A stretch of DNA of 64,000 nucleotides. Origin: Flavobacterium branchiicola. Its GTDB lineage: Bacteria; Bacteroidota; Bacteroidia; Flavobacteriales; Flavobacteriaceae. Positions 41,249 through 51,306 of this stretch are shown piece after piece; positions within the stretch are counted from its first letter, which is position 1, and each line of letters opens with the position of its first letter. The stretch spans positions 62,001-126,000 of the forward strand of contig NZ_JAGYWA010000008.1 of assembly GCF_018383905.1 (NCBI RefSeq). The letters run 5' to 3'. Made by a program: the position numbers and the translations under genes. The notes beneath the pieces were generated by a model that was not told the DNA's origin, searched no databases, and was given only the letters and a program-made list of their open reading frames with translations.

Positions 41249-43045
41249 TTAGTCGTTCAATTTTAAAACAGCCATAAAAGCTTCTTGCGGAATCTCAACG
41301 TTTCCTACTTGTCTCATACGTTTTTTACCTTTTTTCTGTTTTTCAAGAAGTTTACGCTTACGCGAAATATCTCCACCATAACATTTTGCGGTAACGTCTT
41401 TACGAAGTGCTTTAATCGTTTCACGCGCAATAATTTTAGCACCAATTGCCGCTTGAATCGGAATGTCAAATTGTTGTCTTGGAATTAACTCACGTAATTT
41501 TTCGGTCATTTTTTTACCAATATTGTACGCGTTATCTTCGTGAATCAATGCAGAAAGCGCATCAACAGTCTGAGCATTAAGAAGAACGTCAAGTTTTACT
41601 AATTTTGAAGTTCTCATTCCGATAGGAGAATAATCAAAAGAAGCATAACCTTTTGAAACTGTTTTTAAACGATCATAAAAATCGAATACAATTTCCGCCA
41701 ATGGCATGTCAAAGTTCAATTCAACACGTTCAGTTGTTAAATACGTCTGATTGGTAATTAAACCACGCTTTTCGATACATAAACTCATAACGTTTCCTAC
41801 GAAATCAGCTTTTGTAATAATGGTAGCTTTTATAAATGGCTCTTCAACTCTGTCTAAACGAGATGGTTCAGGTAAGTCAGAAGGATTGTTTACAACAAAT
41901 GCAGTTTCCGGATCTTTCTTAGTGTAAGCAAGATACGAAACGTTGGGAACTGTAGTAATTACAGTCATGTCAAATTCACGCTCTAAACGTTCCTGAATAA
42001 TTTCCATGTGAAGCATTCCTAAGAATCCGCAACGGAAACCAAATCCTAATGCAGCAGAACTTTCAGGAGTAAAAACTAATGAAGCATCATTAAGTTGCAA
42101 TTTCTCCATAGAAGAACGCAAATCTTCATAATCTTCAGTATCTACAGGATAAATTCCGGCGAAAACCATCGGTTTTACATCCTCAAAACCTGTAATCATA
42201 TTAGTAGTAGGCGTTTTAGCATCCGTAAGTGTATCACCTACTTTTACTTCTTTTGCCTCTTTAATTCCGGAAATTAAATAACCAACATCGCCGGCAGAAA
42301 TTACATTTTTAGGAACCTGATTTAATTTTAAAGTTCCAATTTCGTCAGCAAAATATTCATTGCCAGTAGCCATGAATTTAATTTTTTGCCCTTTTTTGAT
42401 TTCACCGTTTACAACTCTAAAGATTACCTCGATTCCACGAAACGGATTGTAAACCGAGTCAAAAATCAAAGCCTGTAAAGGTTCGTCTTTATTTCCTTTT
42501 GGAGCAGGAATTTTTTCGATAATAGCAGCTAAAATATCTTCAACACCAAAACCTGTTTTTCCCGAAGCATGAATAATATCTTCCAATTTACATCCTAATA
42601 AATCGATAATATCATCACTAACCTCTTCCGGGTTAGCACTTGGTAAATCGACTTTATTTAAAACCGGAATAATTTCCAGGTCATTTTCTAATGCCAAATA
42701 TAAGTTTGAAATCGTTTGTGCTTGAATACTTTGTGCAGCATCAACAATCAAAAGCGCGCCTTCACAGGCTGCAATCGAACGAGAGACCTCGTATGAAAAG
42801 TCAACGTGACCAGGAGTGTCAATTAAATTTAAAATATATTCCTCTCCCTTATAAGTATATTCCATTTGTATGGCGTGACTTTTTATGGTAATTCCACGCT
42901 CGCGCTCCAGATCCATGTTGTCAAGCAATTGTGCTTTTTCTTCACGAGCTGTAACAGTTTGTGTAGCGCCCAATAAGCGGTCTGCCAATGTACTTTTACC
43001 GTGGTCAATGTGTGCAATAATGCAAAAGTTACGTATCTTCTTCAT
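41249..43045 (-). CDS. lepA: Elongation factor 4 (back-translocating GTPase)
   Basis: A 598-aa translational GTPase with all family landmarks: the P-loop AHIDHGKSTLADRLLG, switch region ERERGITIKSHAIQM, DTPGHVDFSYEVSRS, NKVDLPSANPEEV, and the LepA-specific C-terminal region (IGAKIIARETIKALRKDVTA followed by CYGGDISRKRKLLEKQKKGK). It acts at the ribosome and can reverse translocation of stalled complexes. Length is typical. No gene is co-directionally close downstream; the outer-membrane protein genes are >200 bp away. Confidence 0.97.
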   Translation of the reverse strand: MKKIRNFCIIAHIDHGKSTLADRLLGATQTVTAREEKAQLLDNMDLERERGITIKSHAIQMEYTYKGEEYILNLIDTPGHVDFSYEVSRSIAACEGALLIVDAAQSIQAQTISNLYLALENDLEIIPVLNKVDLPSANPEEVSDDIIDLLGCKLEDIIHASGKTGFGVEDILAAIIEKIPAPKGNKDEPLQALIFDSVYNPFRGIEVIFRVVNGEIKKGQKIKFMATGNEYFADEIGTLKLNQVPKNVISAGDVGYLISGIKEAKEVKVGDTLTDAKTPTTNMITGFEDVKPMVFAGIYPVDTEDYEDLRSSMEKLQLNDASLVFTPESSAALGFGFRCGFLGMLHMEIIQERLEREFDMTVITTVPNVSYLAYTKKDPETAFVVNNPSDLPEPSRLDRVEEPFIKATIITKADFVGNVMSLCIEKRGLITNQTYLTTERVELNFDMPLAEIVFDFYDRLKTVSKGYASFDYSPIGMRTSKLVKLDVLLNAQTVDALSALIHEDNAYNIGKKMTEKLRELIPRQQFDIPIQAAIGAKIIARETIKALRKDVTAKCYGGDISRKRKLLEKQKKGKKRMRQVGNVEIPQEAFMAVLKLND

Positions 43046-43207
43046 TTTAATATATCAATTCTCTTTGCGAGTTTAAGTATTTTCAGGGTATAAATTGCAC
43101 TGCAACAATTGTTTCAGAGTGCACTTTTAAGGAGCAAAGATAGCGCAAAGTTTTGGATTCTGAAATGTAGTTGCCCGATAGTTGGTTCGAGATATTTAAA
43201 AGAAACC

Positions 43208-43930
43208 CTAAAACTCAAAATTAAACCCTTTTTCGGTTAATTTCTTGTAGATTTCAGCATCAAATTTATACAGTTTTGCTGCTCGATGCGAAACATCCTG
43301 TTGTTTTTCATCAAGTTCGAGCAATAATTTCATATGAAGAATTTTTCTTCTAAAATTAGATTTGTCCAGTTCAATTCCTAAAATTTCTTCATAAAGATGC
43401 ATTAATTGCAATAAAGTAAATTTTTCAGGTAAGAGATTAAAACCAATAGGTGCCTGGCGTACACGGTTTCGAAGTTGCATTAAACTAAAATCTAAAATCT
43501 CGTTATGATCAAAAATCAAATTCGGGATTTCATTGATTTTACACCATTTTGCTTCCCTTACTGCAAGACTCGCTTTTACATTATAATCTTCCTGATTGAC
43601 CAAAGTATAATAACCAATTGTAATAACCCGACGATCTAATACCCGATTTGGATTGGTAAATGCTTTAAGTTGTTCCAGATAAATATTGTCCAGACTCGTC
43701 AGTTCATACAAAACTCTTTGTGCGGCATCTTCGGCGCTTTCTTCTTTTTTGACCCAGCCTCCCAATAATCCCCAGCTTCCTTCACTTTCTCCTATAGCAT
43801 GTTGTACCAAAAGCACTTCGAGACTTTCTTTCTTAAATCCGAATATTACACAATCTACCGTTACACCTTCAATAGCAGGCATGTTAGTTTGCGATGTCGC
43901 TTTGTTATCAGTTATAGAATTATTTTCCAA
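43208..43930 (-). CDS. Nudix-wHTH transcriptional regulator (NrtR/AraR-like), copy 2
   Basis: A 240-aa protein with an N-terminal Nudix-like domain and a C-terminal winged helix (~residues 150-225: FTLLQLMHLYEEILGIELDK then SNFRRKILHMKLLLELDEKQ). The Nudix box is degenerate: GGWVKKEESAEDAAQRVLYE keeps the first Glu, but the catalytic REUxEE positions read RVLYEL, so hydrolysis is unlikely and ligand sensing more likely. In Bacteroidetes such NrtR-family proteins include the arabinose regulator AraR. It lies 29 bp downstream of a close paralog, probably co-transcribed, and the pair diverges from the SusC/D locus, so control of that locus is inferred. Confidence 0.85.
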   Translation of the reverse strand: MENNSITDNKATSQTNMPAIEGVTVDCVIFGFKKESLEVLLVQHAIGESEGSWGLLGGWVKKEESAEDAAQRVLYELTSLDNIYLEQLKAFTNPNRVLDRRVITIGYYTLVNQEDYNVKASLAVREAKWCKINEIPNLIFDHNEILDFSLMQLRNRVRQAPIGFNLLPEKFTLLQLMHLYEEILGIELDKSNFRRKILHMKLLLELDEKQQDVSHRAAKLYKFDAEIYKKLTEKGFNFEF

Positions 43931-43959
43931 TGATGCTGTTTATTACTTTTTATAGGGTT

Positions 43960-44676
43960 TTAAAATTCAAAGTTAAAACCTTTTTCGGTTAATTTTTGAT
44001 AAATATCCGGCTCAAATTTATACAATTTTGCGGCTCTGTGCGAAACGTCTTGTTGTTTTTCGTCGAGAGCCACCAGCAATTTCATGTGAAGAATTTTTCG
44101 GCGAAAATTAGATTTATCCATTTCAACTCCAAGGATTTCTTCATAGAGCTGCATCAGTTGTAATAAAGTAAATTTTTCCGGCAAAAGATTAAATCCAATT
44201 GGCGCCTGACGAACACGGTTACGAAGATGCCTTAAACTATAAGATAAAATTTCGTTATGGTCATAAATTAGATCCGGAATATTGTTAATCTTATACCACT
44301 TCGCATCAGATGCCGTAAAACCAGCTTTAATATTATAATCTTCTCTTTTTACAAGTGCATAATATCCTATCGTAATAACACGACGAAGCGGGAAACGATC
44401 GGGATCTCCAAAAGCTTTTAATTGCTCCAGATAAATATTGTCAAGACCGGTTAGTTCATCTAATAAACGATGCGCGGCATCATCCGTACTTTCTTTTTTG
44501 TAAATCCATCCTCCCGGAAGTCCCCATTTTCCTTTACTAATTCCTTCTGCGTGTTGTACTAATAGTACTTCAAGACTTCCTGCATCAAAACCAAATACAA
44601 CGCAGTCAATAGTAATTGCATTCATTGCATTTTGTTCGGCTTTTGCAACAGATTCGGCATCTACTTTTTTATCCAT
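43960..44676 (-). CDS. Nudix-wHTH transcriptional regulator (NrtR/AraR-like), copy 1
   Basis: A 238-aa paralog of the following gene, nearly identical in the C-terminal wHTH half (NRVRQAPIGFNLLPEKFTLL, SNFRRKILHMKLL, DVSHRAAKLYKF). The Nudix box GGWIYKKESTDDAAHRLLDE is again degenerate at REUxEE (RLLDEL), which suggests a sugar- or nucleotide-sensing fold rather than an enzyme. It is first in a two-gene unit divergent from susC, with 494 bp of regulatory DNA between. Regulator duplications like this could sense different oligosaccharides or form heterodimers; that is inference. Confidence 0.87.
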   Translation of the reverse strand: MDKKVDAESVAKAEQNAMNAITIDCVVFGFDAGSLEVLLVQHAEGISKGKWGLPGGWIYKKESTDDAAHRLLDELTGLDNIYLEQLKAFGDPDRFPLRRVITIGYYALVKREDYNIKAGFTASDAKWYKINNIPDLIYDHNEILSYSLRHLRNRVRQAPIGFNLLPEKFTLLQLMQLYEEILGVEMDKSNFRRKILHMKLLVALDEKQQDVSHRAAKLYKFEPDIYQKLTEKGFNFEF

Positions 44677-45170
44677 ATGGCGAATTAATTATGACAAATT
44701 AAGCAAATAAAATGCATAACTGTCTTTATAGGTTACTTAATATTTTTTTAACAAATCAAAAAATTGATTATCAGTCTTTTGAGTTTTTGCTATAAAAATG
44801 ATTTTATAATTAGAAACTCTTTAATGAATTGATTATCAAAATGCTACTTCACTTTTTTTTCAATATTTATTATTCGGCTTTAGTCTATATCGTTATTAGA
44901 TTGGCAAAAATGCAATCGCATAAATCAGAATAGAAAAAAAATACCCTTAATATTTTGCTAAAATAGAAAAAAAGTTTTACACTTGTAGTCAAATTTACCA
45001 TAAGATAAGTTCAGTTTGACTATAAGTTTTAAAAATAGTACTTTTTTAGACTGTAATTGAAAGAAAATACAACTGAATTGGAAATTTTAGGGAATCAAAA
45101 ATCAAAGAAGACTTACACTTTTAATCATTTATACCGTAACTAACTTAATTTAAACCAACTCTTATTAATT
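44677..45170. promoter_or_regulatory. Divergent regulatory region between the Nudix regulators and susC
   Basis: 494 bp without a gene. A promoter candidate toward susC is TTG at 44955-44957, a 20-nt gap, then TACACTTG (44978-44985; one mismatch to TAnnTTTG). Just downstream is an 8-bp inverted repeat, TAGTCAAA (44986-44993) and TTTGACTA (45015-45022), that would straddle the transcription start. The susC leader would then be roughly 175 nt. No other element is clear. Confidence 0.5.
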
Positions 45171-48100
45171 ATGAAAAGCAAATATTGTATTAAAACACTG
45201 CTTCCGTTTTGTATGGCACTGTTTTTTAGCTTATTTATGATACAGTCAGGTTTTGCTCAGGCACAATCCCGATCTGTAAGCGGAAATGTAACATCGGGTT
45301 CAGATGGAATGGGGATTCCAGGTGCCTCTGTTGCAGTCGAAGGAACAAAAATTGGTGCTGCAACTGATTTTGACGGGAATTATAAAATAGAAGCAAAAAC
45401 GGGCGATGTGCTTGTATTTACTTTTATTGGATACAAAAAACAAAGAATTACCGTAGGAACACAAACGAAACTTAATGTTGTTTTACAGGAAGAAACAGCA
45501 GAACTAAAAGAAGTTGTTGTGGTAGGATACGGCTCTCAAAAGAAAACTCTTGTAACCAATGCCGTTACTCAGGTTAGCGGTGAGAGTCTTGTTAAAACAA
45601 ACACTACAAATGCGCTTCAGGCACTTCAGGGGCAGGCAGCAGGTTTACAGGTAACTTCTACTTCGGGGCAGCCGGGAGAAGGTCTGAATGTGGTAATCAG
45701 AGGAGCAGGTTCTACAGGCGGAACCACTCCATTATATGTTGTAGACGGAATATTGACAGGTGATATTTCTTATCTAAGCAACTCTGATATCGAATCTATT
45801 TCTGTTTTAAAAGATGCGGCTTCTGCAGCAATTTATGGTTCGCAGGCTTCAAACGGAGTTATTTTGGTAACTACCAAAAAAGGAAAACGCGGATCAGCAG
45901 GACAAATCACATTTGATCAGTATTATGGTGTACAATCTGTAGCAAGAAAAGTAGATTTACTAGATGCAACAGAATATGCTACTATCTTAAACGAAGCAGC
46001 AGTAAACTCAGGGAAGAATCCTTATTTTACAAATGCTCAAATTGCTCAGTTAGGCGCAGGAACCAACTGGATGGATAAAATGGTGACTGATAATGCGGCA
46101 ACTAAAAACTTTGCTTTTGGTGCATCAGGAGGTTCAGATACTTCGGTTTATTCTACTTCATTGTCTTACTTAGGACAAGAAGGAGTTGTAGGCGGAGGCG
46201 ATTTATCGAACTATGAGCGTTACAATTTCAGATTCAATTCAGAACATAAATTATACAAAGATGTGGTAACATTGGGTGAAAATTTAAGTTTTGCTTATAT
46301 TAATAAAAACGGAATTGGTGTTGGAAATCAATACAACAATTCTTTAAGAAGTGCTTTCCAGGCTTCTCCATTATTGCCAATGTACGATGATAAAGGCAAT
46401 TATTATGATACTACAAACAATACAGAACCTTGGTTGGCAGGTCAGGCAAATCCATATGCATTGATGGTTTATAACAATCAAAATGAAAATAACAACCAAA
46501 AATTACTTGGAAATGTGTATTTGCAAATTGAGCCAATCAAAAACCTGACATTCAAAACTACTTTAGGACTTGATTACTACGCTGGCGAAGGACATTCTTA
46601 TACACCAGTTTACAGATTATCGATTTATGCAAACACTGCTTTTGATAAAGTAAATCAAAACATGAACAAAGGTAAAACCCTTACCTGGGATAATTTAGCA
46701 ACTTATAAATTTAATGTTGCCGATAGTCACCATTTTGAAGCAATGTTAGGAACTTCTTCTATTACTTATGATGGAACTTCGGTTGAAGCTACAAATGCAG
46801 ATTCAGTTTTTAATGACTTAGAGCATGCATGGTTAGATAATACGACAAACAAAGACGGAGCTAAAATTGCCCTAAAAGGTAAAAAGCAAGAAACAAAAAG
46901 AATGTCTTATTTTGGAAGACTGAACTACAACTTTAGAGAAACCTATCTTTTGAATGCCACTTTTAGAATGGATGGATCTTCTATTTTTTCTAAAGAAAAT
47001 CAATGGGGTTATTTCCCATCAGTATCTGCCGGATGGATTGTTACCAACGAAGAATTCATGAAAAATGCAGGCTGGATCAATTTCCTTAAACTTAGAGGAA
47101 GCTGGGGACAAGTTGGAAATCAGAATGCAAGAGCATTTCAATATTTGTCTACAATAAAATCAAATAACACCAACTATATTTATGGTGATAAAGAAGGTAT
47201 TCTTACTCCTGGAGCTTATCCGGACAGATTATCTAATGTTGATTTGAAATGGGAAACATCAGAACAAGTTGATTTTGGTTTTGATGCAAGATTCTTAAAC
47301 AATGCATTGAATGTTACTTTTGATGTTTACAACAAAACAAATAAAGACTGGTTGATTTTAGCACCAATTTTGGCAACTGCCGGTGCAGATGCTCCATATG
47401 TAAATGGTGGTGATGTAGTAAATAAAGGAGTTGAGTTAAGCTTAAGCTACCAAAATAAAATTGGAGATTTTAATTATAATGTAAGTGTAAACGGAGCTTA
47501 TAATAAAAATACAGTTGGACAAATTCCAAACGCAGACGGTATTATTCACGGATTAAGCAATGAACTTTATGACAATGCAGGTGAATTCTACAGAGCGCAA
47601 AACGGATATCCGTTAGGTTATTTCTGGGGATACAAAACAGGAGGAGTTTTCCAGAATCAGGAACAAATTGACAACTACAAATCTGCAAACGGAGTAGTAT
47701 TGCAACCTAATGCAGCGCCTGGAGATTTAATTTATGTAAATGCAAACGGCGATGATAAAATAGATGCTTCAGATAAAACCAATATAGGAAAACCAAATCC
47801 GGATTTTACTTATGGTTTCTCTTTATCTGCTAGTTATAAAGCTTTTGATTTCTCACTTAATGCAAATGGAGTTGCAGGAAACGAAATCGTACAATCGTAC
47901 AGAAATCAGTCAGGAGCTTACGGAAATTATACTTCTGCAATCTTAGATCGTTGGCATGGTGAAGGTTCTTCAAACACAGTTCCAAGAGTAACAGAAGACA
48001 ACAGAAACTTTACACAGTTCTCAGATTTGTATACTCAAAAAGGAGATTTCTTAAGAATCAATACGGTAACATTAGGATTTGATTTAGCAAAAATGAAACA

Positions 48101-48299
48101 ATCAAAACCATTTTTTGCAAGCCAGTTCAGAGTGTACTTCTCGGTATTAAATCTTTACACATTTACAAAATATGACGGTATGGATCCGGAAATTGGATTT
48201 GGATCTTCAAACGATGACCAAAAGTTTTCATCTGGTGTTGACGTAGGGTATTACCCAAGACCAAGAACATTCATGATGGGATTAAATGTCAAACTTTAA
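45171..48299 (+). CDS. SusC-like TonB-dependent outer-membrane transporter
   Basis: A 1042-aa outer-membrane receptor that imports oligosaccharides with energy from TonB. It has a long signal peptide (cleavage near SGFAQAQS), an N-terminal carboxypeptidase-regulatory-like domain (~residues 35-110: GMGIPGASVAVEGTKIGAAT, DFDGNYKIEAKTGDVLVFTF), a plug domain (VVVGYGSQKKT, PLYVVDGIL, DAASAAIYGSQASNGVILV) and a 22-strand-type barrel. The segment after the plug has the SusC-specific YGVQSVARKVDLLDATEYA. It is immediately followed by susD (11 bp gap), the defining pair of a PUL. Substrate specificity cannot be read from sequence but is suggested by the downstream enzymes. Confidence 0.95.
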   Translation: MKSKYCIKTLLPFCMALFFSLFMIQSGFAQAQSRSVSGNVTSGSDGMGIPGASVAVEGTKIGAATDFDGNYKIEAKTGDVLVFTFIGYKKQRITVGTQTKLNVVLQEETAELKEVVVVGYGSQKKTLVTNAVTQVSGESLVKTNTTNALQALQGQAAGLQVTSTSGQPGEGLNVVIRGAGSTGGTTPLYVVDGILTGDISYLSNSDIESISVLKDAASAAIYGSQASNGVILVTTKKGKRGSAGQITFDQYYGVQSVARKVDLLDATEYATILNEAAVNSGKNPYFTNAQIAQLGAGTNWMDKMVTDNAATKNFAFGASGGSDTSVYSTSLSYLGQEGVVGGGDLSNYERYNFRFNSEHKLYKDVVTLGENLSFAYINKNGIGVGNQYNNSLRSAFQASPLLPMYDDKGNYYDTTNNTEPWLAGQANPYALMVYNNQNENNNQKLLGNVYLQIEPIKNLTFKTTLGLDYYAGEGHSYTPVYRLSIYANTAFDKVNQNMNKGKTLTWDNLATYKFNVADSHHFEAMLGTSSITYDGTSVEATNADSVFNDLEHAWLDNTTNKDGAKIALKGKKQETKRMSYFGRLNYNFRETYLLNATFRMDGSSIFSKENQWGYFPSVSAGWIVTNEEFMKNAGWINFLKLRGSWGQVGNQNARAFQYLSTIKSNNTNYIYGDKEGILTPGAYPDRLSNVDLKWETSEQVDFGFDARFLNNALNVTFDVYNKTNKDWLILAPILATAGADAPYVNGGDVVNKGVELSLSYQNKIGDFNYNVSVNGAYNKNTVGQIPNADGIIHGLSNELYDNAGEFYRAQNGYPLGYFWGYKTGGVFQNQEQIDNYKSANGVVLQPNAAPGDLIYVNANGDDKIDASDKTNIGKPNPDFTYGFSLSASYKAFDFSLNANGVAGNEIVQSYRNQSGAYGNYTSAILDRWHGEGSSNTVPRVTEDNRNFTQFSDLYTQKGDFLRINTVTLGFDLAKMKQSKPFFASQFRVYFSVLNLYTFTKYDGMDPEIGFGSSNDDQKFSSGVDVGYYPRPRTFMMGLNVKL

Positions 48300-48310
48300 T
48301 AATTAAAAAA

Positions 48311-49885
48311 ATGAAAAATACATATTTATATATTTTGTGTTTTGGTCTGTTATCTCTGGGTTCTTGCAGTTTAGAGACTGAGCCGCTAACACAATTAACA
48401 GATACCAATTTTTATAAAACTACAGATGATGCTTATTCAGCATTAGTTGGATGTTATGACGGAATGCAGGTTGCTACAGGAGCAGCAGGAATGGGAGTAC
48501 CGGTGATAAGCGAAATTATGTCAGACGATTGTTTTGGCGGAACAGGAAACTCAGATGGATACAACTATGCAGCAGTAGATGAGTTTGACATCAAACGTTC
48601 ACCATCTGATGTAGACATGTTAAACGGAAACTGGATTGCCTACTACAAAGCACTTTATCGTTGCAATATCTTTTTGACCAAAATGGATCAAATTGACTGG
48701 GAAGGTGATACGGCTTTAAAAAATACTTATATCTCAGAAACAAGATTCATTAGAGCTTATCTATATTTTGAAATGGTTCGTCTATGGGGAAATATTCCTT
48801 TATTAACAGAACCTTCTTCAGAAAATGTTCCTCAGGCAAATCCGGATGAAGTATATAAAGTAATCGCACAGGATTTAGTTTTTGCGGCTGATAATTTACC
48901 TTCAGTTGCGTACAACGCTACAACAAGCGGACGTATTACAAAATGGGCGGCAAAATCTTTACTAGGTCGTGTTTATTTATACTACACAGGATACTATGGA
49001 AAAACAGATCTTGTTGGAGTGGTAACTAAAACACAAGCACTTCAGCATTTAGAAGATGTTGTAGCTTCAAGCGGACACAGTTTGGTAGACGATTTCTCAA
49101 CACTTTGGCCAGCAGCTTCTGTAGATAAATACGCAGGTGAAAGCAACAGAGAGAATGTGTTCTCAATAAAATATACTTACACAAGTGATTATAACGGAAA
49201 CACAGATGGTAACCACTGGTTAGTAATGTTCGGAATGAGAGAGTTCTCTTCTTATCCGTACGGACGCGGTTGGGGAGTTACAGTAAATTCTAAATTATGG
49301 AATGCGTATGCTGCAAATGATACAAGACGCGTTTCAACTGTAATTGGAGTTACAGAGGAAAAAATCAATTTTGATAAAATCAACAATCAAAGAGAATACA
49401 CAGGTTACTACAATAAAAAGTATACACCAATGGTAGATAAAGACGGAAAAGATCTTCCGCTTACTATGGGAAGTCAGTTTTGGGATATCAGCCAGTTTCA
49501 GGATTATGTAGTATTAAGATATGCCGATGTTTTATTAATGGCAGCCGAATTAGGCAGCGGAAATGCACAAGGCTATTTTGACGAAGTTAGAAAAAGAGCT
49601 TACAAAACAGCTTATACACCTTTGGCTGTAAATTATGATAATATAATGAATGAAAGACATTTAGAATTTGCACTTGAAGGAGTAAGATATTGGGATTTAT
49701 TGCGTCAGGGAATTGGAAAAGCCTCTTCAACTATTGCGGAAACTACAACTTTATTAAACGGAGGAGCTCCGGCAGTAAAGACAATTTCTGCAGCAAATAT
49801 CCAAAATACAAAAGGATTACAGCAAATTCCAAACACGCAAATTACATTGTCTAATGGAGTTTTGAAGCAAAATGCCGGTTGGTAA
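48311..49885 (+). CDS. SusD-like surface glycan-binding lipoprotein (RagB/SusD family)
   Basis: A 524-aa lipoprotein (lipobox LSLGSC, Cys19) that sits on the cell surface over the SusC barrel and captures oligosaccharides. The N-terminus LETEPLTQLTDTNFYKTTDD and the helical tetratricopeptide-like body (ETRFIRAYLYFEMVRLWGNI, RITKWAAKSLLGRVYLYYTG) are typical. The C-terminal region with DYVVLRYADVLLMAAELGSG and NERHLEFALEGVRYWDLLRQ is the SusD signature. It lies 11 bp after susC, clearly one operon. Confidence 0.95.
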   Translation: MKNTYLYILCFGLLSLGSCSLETEPLTQLTDTNFYKTTDDAYSALVGCYDGMQVATGAAGMGVPVISEIMSDDCFGGTGNSDGYNYAAVDEFDIKRSPSDVDMLNGNWIAYYKALYRCNIFLTKMDQIDWEGDTALKNTYISETRFIRAYLYFEMVRLWGNIPLLTEPSSENVPQANPDEVYKVIAQDLVFAADNLPSVAYNATTSGRITKWAAKSLLGRVYLYYTGYYGKTDLVGVVTKTQALQHLEDVVASSGHSLVDDFSTLWPAASVDKYAGESNRENVFSIKYTYTSDYNGNTDGNHWLVMFGMREFSSYPYGRGWGVTVNSKLWNAYAANDTRRVSTVIGVTEEKINFDKINNQREYTGYYNKKYTPMVDKDGKDLPLTMGSQFWDISQFQDYVVLRYADVLLMAAELGSGNAQGYFDEVRKRAYKTAYTPLAVNYDNIMNERHLEFALEGVRYWDLLRQGIGKASSTIAETTTLLNGGAPAVKTISAANIQNTKGLQQIPNTQITLSNGVLKQNAGW

Positions 49886-49907
49886 TTTTAACTTAAAAAG
49901 AAAGAAA

Positions 49908-51275
49908 ATGAAAAATATTAAAATAATAGTGACCTCTTTTTTGATGTTAGCCATGCTAGTATCATCTTGCTCGCCAGATTCTTATTCTCTGGATGGCCCG
50001 ATGGATAAATCGGATATTCATTTTGAAATTACTCAGGATTTAGCTGCCGATGCAGGCGGAAATACAGTAATCATGAAAAATACAACTCCCGGAGTAGTAT
50101 TAAACTGGGATTACGGTACAGGAAAATCAAGTAAAGCAACCGAGACGGTGAAATATGCTTTTAAAGGCAATTACACCATAAAAATTTCAGCAACTACAGA
50201 TGCAGGAATTGTTGAGTTAGATCCAGTAACTATTACTGTGACGGCTGATAATTTAAATTATGTAAATGACCCGCTTTGGACTGCTCTTTCTGGCGGAGTT
50301 GGAAAGAAAAAAACATGGATTGCTGATAATGGTAAATACGGTCTTGCAATGGGCGCGATGTCATATGCAGATCCAAGTGGTACAGTTGAGTGGGATAACT
50401 TTACGCCAAACTGGGAACCGGAAGGAAATGCAAATTCAAGTACAGATGCAGATATGCATTGGGGAAGAACAATGACATTCAGTCTTGAAGGCGGACCATT
50501 TATGAAAGTTAACGAAGCTGACGGAACGCAATTAGAAAGCGGAACCTATTTCTTAGACATCAATGCACACACCTTAACAACAACCGGAGCAACTATTTTA
50601 AGACCGGATAATTATATTGCAAACGCAAGTAACTGGAATAACAATATCAAAGTTTTAAAACTTACTGAAAATCAGTTAAGAATTGCTATAATGAGAACCA
50701 ACAGTGAAGGTTCATGGTGGTATATCTGGAATTTTGTTTCTAAAGAATATGCAGACAACTACGTACCTCCGGTTACAACACCAGTTTATGATGAAGGCTT
50801 CGATCCTAAATTTACTTCGGGTGAATTACTAAAAATGCTTACTGGTGGAGTTGGAGCAGGAAGAGTTTGGAATCTTGACGGAAAAGGAAATCCTGTAGAC
50901 TGGATTGGAAAAGGAAAAGGATGGACAAAAGCATCTACTGATTCTTATAGCTGGGGATGGAATGATGACTGGGCTGCAGTAGCAGAAAGTTCATGGATTC
51001 GTTTTGATCAATGGGGAGGTAAACTGAATTATACAAGAAGCCAAAATGGTGTTGTAACATCAGGATTCTTTACTATTGACGAAGAAAAGAACGAAATTAA
51101 TTTAGGTTCAGAAGTACTGTTACAAAATTCAACAAGCTGGATGAATCCTTCTACCAATGTTATTAAAGTCGTTAAAGCTTTCAATAATGACTATCTTACT
51201 AAAGGTATTTGGTTAGGAACATCTTATGATTCCGGAAAAGATGAATGGTTTGTATTTCATTACATAATACCTTAA
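49908..51275 (+). CDS. PKD-containing surface glycan-binding lipoprotein (SusE/SGBP-like position)
   Basis: A 455-aa lipoprotein. The ATG at 49908 gives a lipobox (LAMLVSSC, Cys21); the longer frame from 49872 would overlap susD and lacks a signal start. A PKD-like domain (~residues 35-120: VVLNWDYGTGKSSKATETVK, YAFKGNYTIKISATTDAG) precedes two related Trp-rich units, about 135-300 (LSGGVGKKKTWIADNGKYGL) and about 310-455 (LTGGVGAGRVWNLDGKGNPV), which probably form the glycan-binding face. The position directly after susD is where the variable surface glycan-binding protein of PULs is normally found. The ligand is inferred to be the same polysaccharide cut by GH5. Confidence 0.82.
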   Translation: MKNIKIIVTSFLMLAMLVSSCSPDSYSLDGPMDKSDIHFEITQDLAADAGGNTVIMKNTTPGVVLNWDYGTGKSSKATETVKYAFKGNYTIKISATTDAGIVELDPVTITVTADNLNYVNDPLWTALSGGVGKKKTWIADNGKYGLAMGAMSYADPSGTVEWDNFTPNWEPEGNANSSTDADMHWGRTMTFSLEGGPFMKVNEADGTQLESGTYFLDINAHTLTTTGATILRPDNYIANASNWNNNIKVLKLTENQLRIAIMRTNSEGSWWYIWNFVSKEYADNYVPPVTTPVYDEGFDPKFTSGELLKMLTGGVGAGRVWNLDGKGNPVDWIGKGKGWTKASTDSYSWGWNDDWAAVAESSWIRFDQWGGKLNYTRSQNGVVTSGFFTIDEEKNEINLGSEVLLQNSTSWMNPSTNVIKVVKAFNNDYLTKGIWLGTSYDSGKDEWFVFHYIIP

Positions 51276-51306
51276 ATAAAATAGATTTTTAATTTACTAA
51301 TAATCA

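Noticed and set aside
49872..49907. Upstream start for the glycan-binding lipoprotein
   Set aside because: It would overlap susD and precede the lipoprotein signal; the ATG at 49908 gives a proper lipobox.
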